DNA of 35,197 nucleotides from Oscillospiraceae bacterium (GTDB lineage Bacteria > Bacillota > Clostridia > Oscillospirales > Oscillospiraceae): NCBI GenBank assembly GCA_017405865.1, contig JAFQZN010000048.1:1-35197 (forward strand), in the 5' to 3' direction. The notes below the pieces were generated by a model. It saw only the letters and a program-made list of their open reading frames with translations. It was not told the origin of the DNA and searched no databases. The translations under genes were made by a program, and so were the position numbers. Below, in pieces: positions 31,821-35,197 of the stretch. The first letter of the stretch is position 1; each line of letters opens with the position of its first letter.

Positions 31821-31842
31821 CGGGGGCTGATTTCAGCCCCCG
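31821..31842. terminator. Strong hairpin between AI-2E gene and FHA-SEDS gene
   Basis: CGGGGGCTG (31821-31829) pairs with CAGCCCCCG (31834-31842). In the plus direction the next bases are TTGCAC, with no T-run. In the minus direction GCTTTTTATT follows, the better terminator shape. It may insulate the two genes, block antisense transcription, or be a weak plus-strand terminator. Confidence 0.5.
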
Positions 31843-31872
31843 TTGCACATTGCGCAGGATCGAGGTGAGATC

Positions 31873-33612
31873 GTGTTTCTGCAAACTGTAAATGAATATT
31901 TCCGAACGGACGGCAGGCAGCTTGCGCAGGTGTTCTGCACCGTCTGGAGCTTTCTTGCGCCCGCGCTGGGCATTTTGATCCTGTGGCGCTGCGTCAAGCC
32001 GCTGCTGCGCTTCCGCAGAGAGCCGGAAACGTGGGCGTGGCTCGTCATGCCGGACGGCCAGCAGCTTCCCGTGACCCACTGGGAGAACATCATCGGTCGC
32101 TCCCGAGGCTGCGACATCATTGTCAATCTTTCCACAGTCTCCCGCAACCACGCCGTTCTGACGCGCTATGACGACGGCAGCTGGTCGCTGACGGACATCG
32201 GCTCGCGCGGCGCGGTGTCGGTCAACGGCGAGCAGGTCGACGTCTGCGCCCTGCAGTACGGCGATGTGATCTCACTGGGCGGCGTGGAAATGATCCTCGC
32301 GCCGACGACGGCGGAGGAGGTCGAGGAGCAGAAGCACTACCGCACCAGACCCGCCTCCATGGCAAGCCCCGGTCTGACGCTCTTCCTTCTGACCGTTTTC
32401 CAGCTGCTGACCGCGCTGCAGTTCTGGATGAGCAGCAAGCCGGAGGAGGTTCTTTACCCCATCATCGGCATGCTTGCGATCTGCGCCTTGAGCTGGCTGC
32501 TGTTTCTGACGCTGAAGATCATGCGGCGCAGCAGCTTCGAGGTGGAAACGCTCGCGTTTTTCCTCTCCACGATCGGTCTGGCGGTCATTGCCTCGTCCGA
32601 CGCGACGTCCATTCCCAAGCAGCTGATCTGCATTGCAGGCGGCATTCTGATCTATCTGATCCTGGGCTGGTCGCTGCGCGATCTGTCGCGGGCAAAGCGC
32701 TTCCGTTATGTCGCGGCGGTCGCGGGACTTGCGCTGCTTGCCGCCAACCTCCTGCTCGGGCGCGAGATCAACGGCGCGAAGAACTGGATCGCCATCGGTC
32801 CCATGTCCTTCCAGCCGTCCGAGCTGGTCAAGCTCTGCTTCATCTATGTCGGCGCTTCGACGATGGACCGCATTGTGACGAAGCGCAACCTGTTTTCCTT
32901 TATCGTATATTCCGGCGCGATCTGCGGCTGCCTTGCGCTGATGAACGACTTCGGCACGGCGCTGATCTTCTTTGCTGCGCTTGTCGTGATCTGTCTGATG
33001 CGCGGCGGCAGCTTCTCCGCGATCTCGCTGCTTGCGACCCTTGCGGTCTGCGCGGCGATGCTCCTGCTTGTCATCGACATCCCGCCGCATGTTCTGCGCA
33101 GATTCTCCACCTGGGGTCACGCCTGGGACGACCCGCTAGGCGGCGGCTACGATCAGGTCAAGTCCATGATGTGCATTGCATCCGGCGGTCTGTTCGGTCT
33201 CGGCGCGGGCAACGGCATGTTCACTCACTATGTCATGGCGGCGGATACCGACTACGTGTTTGCCTTCGTCTGCGAGGAGTGGGGGCTAATCCTCGGTGTG
33301 CTGCCGATCCTTGCGATCATCGTCCTCGGCGTCTTCGTCGCGCGCTCTGCCAGCGTCGGCAGAAGCAGCTTCTATACGATCGGCGCATGCGCTGCCGTGG
33401 CGATCATGATGACGCAGACGATCCTCAACGTGTTCGGCACGATGGATCTGCTGCCGATGACCGGCGTGACCTTCCCGTTCCTTTCCAACGGCGGCTCGTC
33501 TATGCTCGCCTCGTGGGGGCTGCTTGCCTTTATCAAGGCGGCGGACACGCGGCAGGACGCGAGCTTTGCGGTGCGTTCGGTACGCTCTGAGGAGGTGACG
33601 CCGTATGAGTAA
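31873..33612 (+). CDS. FHA-domain fusion to FtsW/RodA-type SEDS glycosyltransferase
   Basis: 579-aa membrane protein. One N-terminal helix (about 24-39) precedes a cytoplasmic FHA phosphothreonine-binding domain (about 56-143) with the canonical residues IIGRS (Gly75, Arg76), TVSRNH (Ser90, His93) and VNG (Asn118, Gly119). Then comes a multi-helix SEDS core: INGAKNWIAIGPMSFQPSELVKL, NDFGTALIFF, and FPFLSNGGSSML near the end. SEDS proteins polymerise lipid II glycan. I choose GTG 31873 because GAGGT lies just upstream; an in-frame TTG at 31843 lies in the hairpin. It overlaps the PBP gene by 8 nt. It could be the FtsW, RodA or SpoVE role; the sequence does not decide. Confidence 0.92.
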   Translation: MFLQTVNEYFRTDGRQLAQVFCTVWSFLAPALGILILWRCVKPLLRFRREPETWAWLVMPDGQQLPVTHWENIIGRSRGCDIIVNLSTVSRNHAVLTRYDDGSWSLTDIGSRGAVSVNGEQVDVCALQYGDVISLGGVEMILAPTTAEEVEEQKHYRTRPASMASPGLTLFLLTVFQLLTALQFWMSSKPEEVLYPIIGMLAICALSWLLFLTLKIMRRSSFEVETLAFFLSTIGLAVIASSDATSIPKQLICIAGGILIYLILGWSLRDLSRAKRFRYVAAVAGLALLAANLLLGREINGAKNWIAIGPMSFQPSELVKLCFIYVGASTMDRIVTKRNLFSFIVYSGAICGCLALMNDFGTALIFFAALVVICLMRGGSFSAISLLATLAVCAAMLLLVIDIPPHVLRRFSTWGHAWDDPLGGGYDQVKSMMCIASGGLFGLGAGNGMFTHYVMAADTDYVFAFVCEEWGLILGVLPILAIIVLGVFVARSASVGRSSFYTIGACAAVAIMMTQTILNVFGTMDLLPMTGVTFPFLSNGGSSMLASWGLLAFIKAADTRQDASFAVRSVRSEEVTPYE

Positions 33613-34942
33613 GCTCGCAAGACGCGCGTGGTTTGCCTATTTCCTTGCAGCGGCGATGCTCGTCGGCCTGATCGTGATCCTCGTCCGCTACGCCGTCGGC
33701 GCGCCGGACTGGATGCCCTTCCAGAAGAACGGCTTGGTCGTTGACCGCAGCGGGACGATGCTGATGGACAACACCGACGGAAAATCCGAGCTGGCGGACA
33801 ACGCCACCGTCCGTGCGGCGATGCTCCATATTCTCGGCGACACGCAGGGCTATATTTCGCCGTATCTGCTCAATGAGTACGGCGACGAAATGAGCGGCTA
33901 TGACCGCTTCACCGGCACCCGCCACACCGGAAACGGCTACGGCAGGATGCAGCTGACCGTCAGCGCCTACGCGCAGGAGGCGGCGGTCTACGCCTTCGGC
34001 GGGCAGAAGGGGACGATCGGGGTTTACAACTACAAAACCGGCGAGATCCTGTGCATGGTCTCCTCGCCAACCTACGATCCGCGCAATGTTCCGGACGTGG
34101 CGGGCAACCCGGACGCCTATGAGGGCGTCTACGTCAACCGCTTTCTGCACTCCGCCTATGCGCCCGGCTCGACCTTCAAGCTTGTGACGGCGGCTGCCGC
34201 ACTGGAGGAGATCGACGGGATCGAGGATCGCGTCTTCCACTGTGACGGAAGCGCGTTGATCGGCGACGAGGTCGTGATCTGCAACGCGGTGCATGGAGAC
34301 ATCGGGTTCAAGGAAGCCCTGTGCCAGTCGTGCAACGTCGCTTTTGCCCGGGTCGCACAGGAGCTGGGAGCGGAGCGGCTATCCAAGTACGCCGACGCCT
34401 TCGGCATCGGCAAGAGCCTTGCCTTCGATGGCTTTATCACGAAAAAGGGCAATTTCGATCTCTCGGACGCGACGACCTTTGAGGCGGCGTGGGCGGGCGT
34501 CGGACAGTATACCGACCAGATCAACCCCTGTCAATATATGACCTTCATGGGCGCGATCGCAAACGGCGGTGAGGCGGCGCAGCCGTATTTGGTCGAAAGC
34601 GTCTACTTCGGCGACCGTGAGGAGTACCGCGCCGCACACAAGACCTGCGGCACCATGCTGGATCGGCAGACCGCAGACGAGCTGACGGATATGATGCACT
34701 ACAACGTCGTCAACAATTACGGCGAGTGGTACTTCAGCGGGCTCTATGCCGGCGCCAAATCCGGCACGGCGGAGCGCGCCGAGGGACAGGCGCCCAACGC
34801 GCTGCTGGCAGGCTTCGTGCGCAGCGAGGATTATCCGCTCGCCTTTGTCGTCATCGTTGAGGGCGGCGGCGCGGGCAGCGCAGCCTGCACACCGATCATC
34901 CGTCAGGTGCTGGACGCCTGCATCGTCGCGATGAATTCGTAA
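33605..34942 (+). CDS. Short class B penicillin-binding protein (transpeptidase)
   Basis: 445-aa bitopic DD-transpeptidase with one N-terminal helix (about 10-30). The active-site motifs are complete: SxxK as STFK (Ser189, Lys192), SxN as SCN (242-244) and KTG-type KSG (385-387). The region before the transpeptidase domain is shorter than in typical PBP2 or PBP3 (about 150 residues), with a Ser/Gly/Tyr-rich part. GGAGGTGA lies in the end of the SEDS gene, and the two genes overlap, so they are probably made together as a SEDS-bPBP pair for peptidoglycan elongation or septation. It resembles actinobacterial PbpA in size and context. The rest of a kinase cluster is not in the window. Confidence 0.92.
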   Translation: MSKLARRAWFAYFLAAAMLVGLIVILVRYAVGAPDWMPFQKNGLVVDRSGTMLMDNTDGKSELADNATVRAAMLHILGDTQGYISPYLLNEYGDEMSGYDRFTGTRHTGNGYGRMQLTVSAYAQEAAVYAFGGQKGTIGVYNYKTGEILCMVSSPTYDPRNVPDVAGNPDAYEGVYVNRFLHSAYAPGSTFKLVTAAAALEEIDGIEDRVFHCDGSALIGDEVVICNAVHGDIGFKEALCQSCNVAFARVAQELGAERLSKYADAFGIGKSLAFDGFITKKGNFDLSDATTFEAAWAGVGQYTDQINPCQYMTFMGAIANGGEAAQPYLVESVYFGDREEYRAAHKTCGTMLDRQTADELTDMMHYNVVNNYGEWYFSGLYAGAKSGTAERAEGQAPNALLAGFVRSEDYPLAFVVIVEGGGAGSAACTPIIRQVLDACIVAMNS

Positions 34943-34968
34943 GAAATGAAAAATCGGCAAGAAAATGC

Positions 34969-34997
34969 TTGACAAGTGAAGAATAATCTTGTATGAT
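34969..34997 (+). promoter_or_regulatory. tRNA-Ser promoter
   Basis: A perfect TTGACA (34969-34974), 17-bp spacer and TATGAT (34992-34997) lie in the gap after the PBP gene, about 37 bp before the mature tRNA start. Confidence 0.85.
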
Positions 34998-35034
34998 ATT
35001 CAAGCTGATTTTGCGGTAAGCGGGTCAGCGAATT

Positions 35035-35126
35035 GGAGAGGTGGCTGAGCTGGCCGAAGGCGCACGACTGGAAATCGTGTAGGCGTTAAAAGCGTCTCGC
35101 GGGTTCGAATCCCGCCCTCTCCGCCA
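35035..35126 (+). tRNA. tRNA-Ser, anticodon GGA
   Basis: Acceptor stem GGAGAGG (35035-35041) pairs with CCTCTCC (35116-35122), discriminator G, and CCA is encoded (35124-35126). The anticodon stem CACGA/TCGTG (35063-35067, 35075-35079) encloses CTGGAAA, anticodon GGA (35070-35072), reading UCC and UCU. A long variable arm, the class II feature of serine tRNAs, is present. The T-arm is GCGGG-TTCGAAT-CCCGC (35099-35115). Confidence 0.97.
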
Positions 35127-35180
35127 AAAAAGGCAGCCGAAAGGCTGCCTATTTTGGCGGAGAGGGCGGATAGATTCGAA
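35104..35180. repeat. Inverted partial copy of the tRNA-Ser 3' end around the terminator
   Basis: Bases 35152-35169 are the exact reverse complement of 35112-35129 (18 of 18: end of the T-stem, acceptor arm, CCA and flanking A's). After a 3-base insertion (ATA), 35173-35180 complements 35104-35111 (T-loop). The copy is not a full minus-strand tRNA: the extra bases break the T-arm. Confidence 0.85.
35131..35155 (+). terminator. tRNA-Ser terminator with GNRA loop
   Basis: AGGCAGCC (35131-35138) and GGCTGCCT (35143-35150) form an 8-bp stem with GAAA loop, followed by ATTTTGG. The T-run is short but the position is right behind the CCA end. Confidence 0.75.
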
Positions 35181-35197
35181 AGATTAAATCCGACAGT

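Noticed and set aside
35152-35197. A second tRNA-Ser on the minus strand
   Set aside because: Only the acceptor and T-loop bases are copied; a 3-base insertion breaks the T-stem and the window ends before any further arm could be seen.

Overview
The window looks like chromosomal core sequence from a GC-rich low-GC-lineage relative: a Firmicute of class Clostridia, probably Oscillospirales (Ruminococcaceae/Oscillospiraceae type). This is inferred from a PolC-type replicase, a T-box leader on alaS, RNase M5, YlmH, the DXP isoprenoid route, an FHA-SEDS fusion and strong AGGAGG ribosome binding sites. Coding DNA is GC-rich and avoids TTA, CTA and TCA codons; promoters and the left edge are AT-rich. 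No phage genes, transposase or CRISPR array were seen.

Layout. (1) 1-180: AT-rich left edge with two hairpins. (2) 181-1905, minus strand: glnS, with its own promoter, divergent from (3) 2099-12581, plus strand: pyrH-frr-uppS-cdsA-dxr-rseP-ispG-polC. This is a tightly packed operon joining UMP kinase, ribosome recycling, isoprenoid and undecaprenyl-phosphate supply, phospholipid synthesis, a site-2 protease and the replicative polymerase. (4) 12586-13835: udp (uridine phosphorylase) with its own promoter, a small single-pass membrane protein, and a strong terminator. (5) 13846-24517: ylmH, then a tRNA-Ala-sensing T-box, alaS, hinT, comEC, holA, rnmV, an ABC-F ATPase and an Mrp-type ATPase. 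(6) 24575-29316: a four-gene MacB/Ykn-like efflux locus with two adaptors, one ATPase and one permease, closed by a terminator. (7) 29360-31814: a WYL-type regulator divergent from an AI-2E-family membrane protein. Two near-identical inverted 19-bp elements cover the two -10 regions. (8) 31873-34942: an FHA-SEDS fusion translationally coupled to a short class B PBP, a likely cell-wall synthase pair. (9) 34969-35197: tRNA-Ser(GGA) with its own promoter and terminator, followed by an inverted partial copy of its own 3' end.

How they work together. The first operon and the SEDS-PBP pair serve growth: lipid carrier, membrane lipid, wall polymerisation and replication. The alaS region serves translation quality (AlaRS, YlmH, ABC-F), replisome loading (HolA), 5S rRNA maturation and DNA uptake.

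The strongest leads are the symmetric operator-like pair between the WYL regulator and its neighbour, the FHA-SEDS/PBP pair, the two-adaptor efflux locus with an unusual insert in one adaptor, the palindromes inside the glnS and pyrH promoter spacers, and the inverted tRNA-Ser 3' copy at the right edge. I did not find a clearly unprecedented multi-gene system; most genes belong to well-known families.
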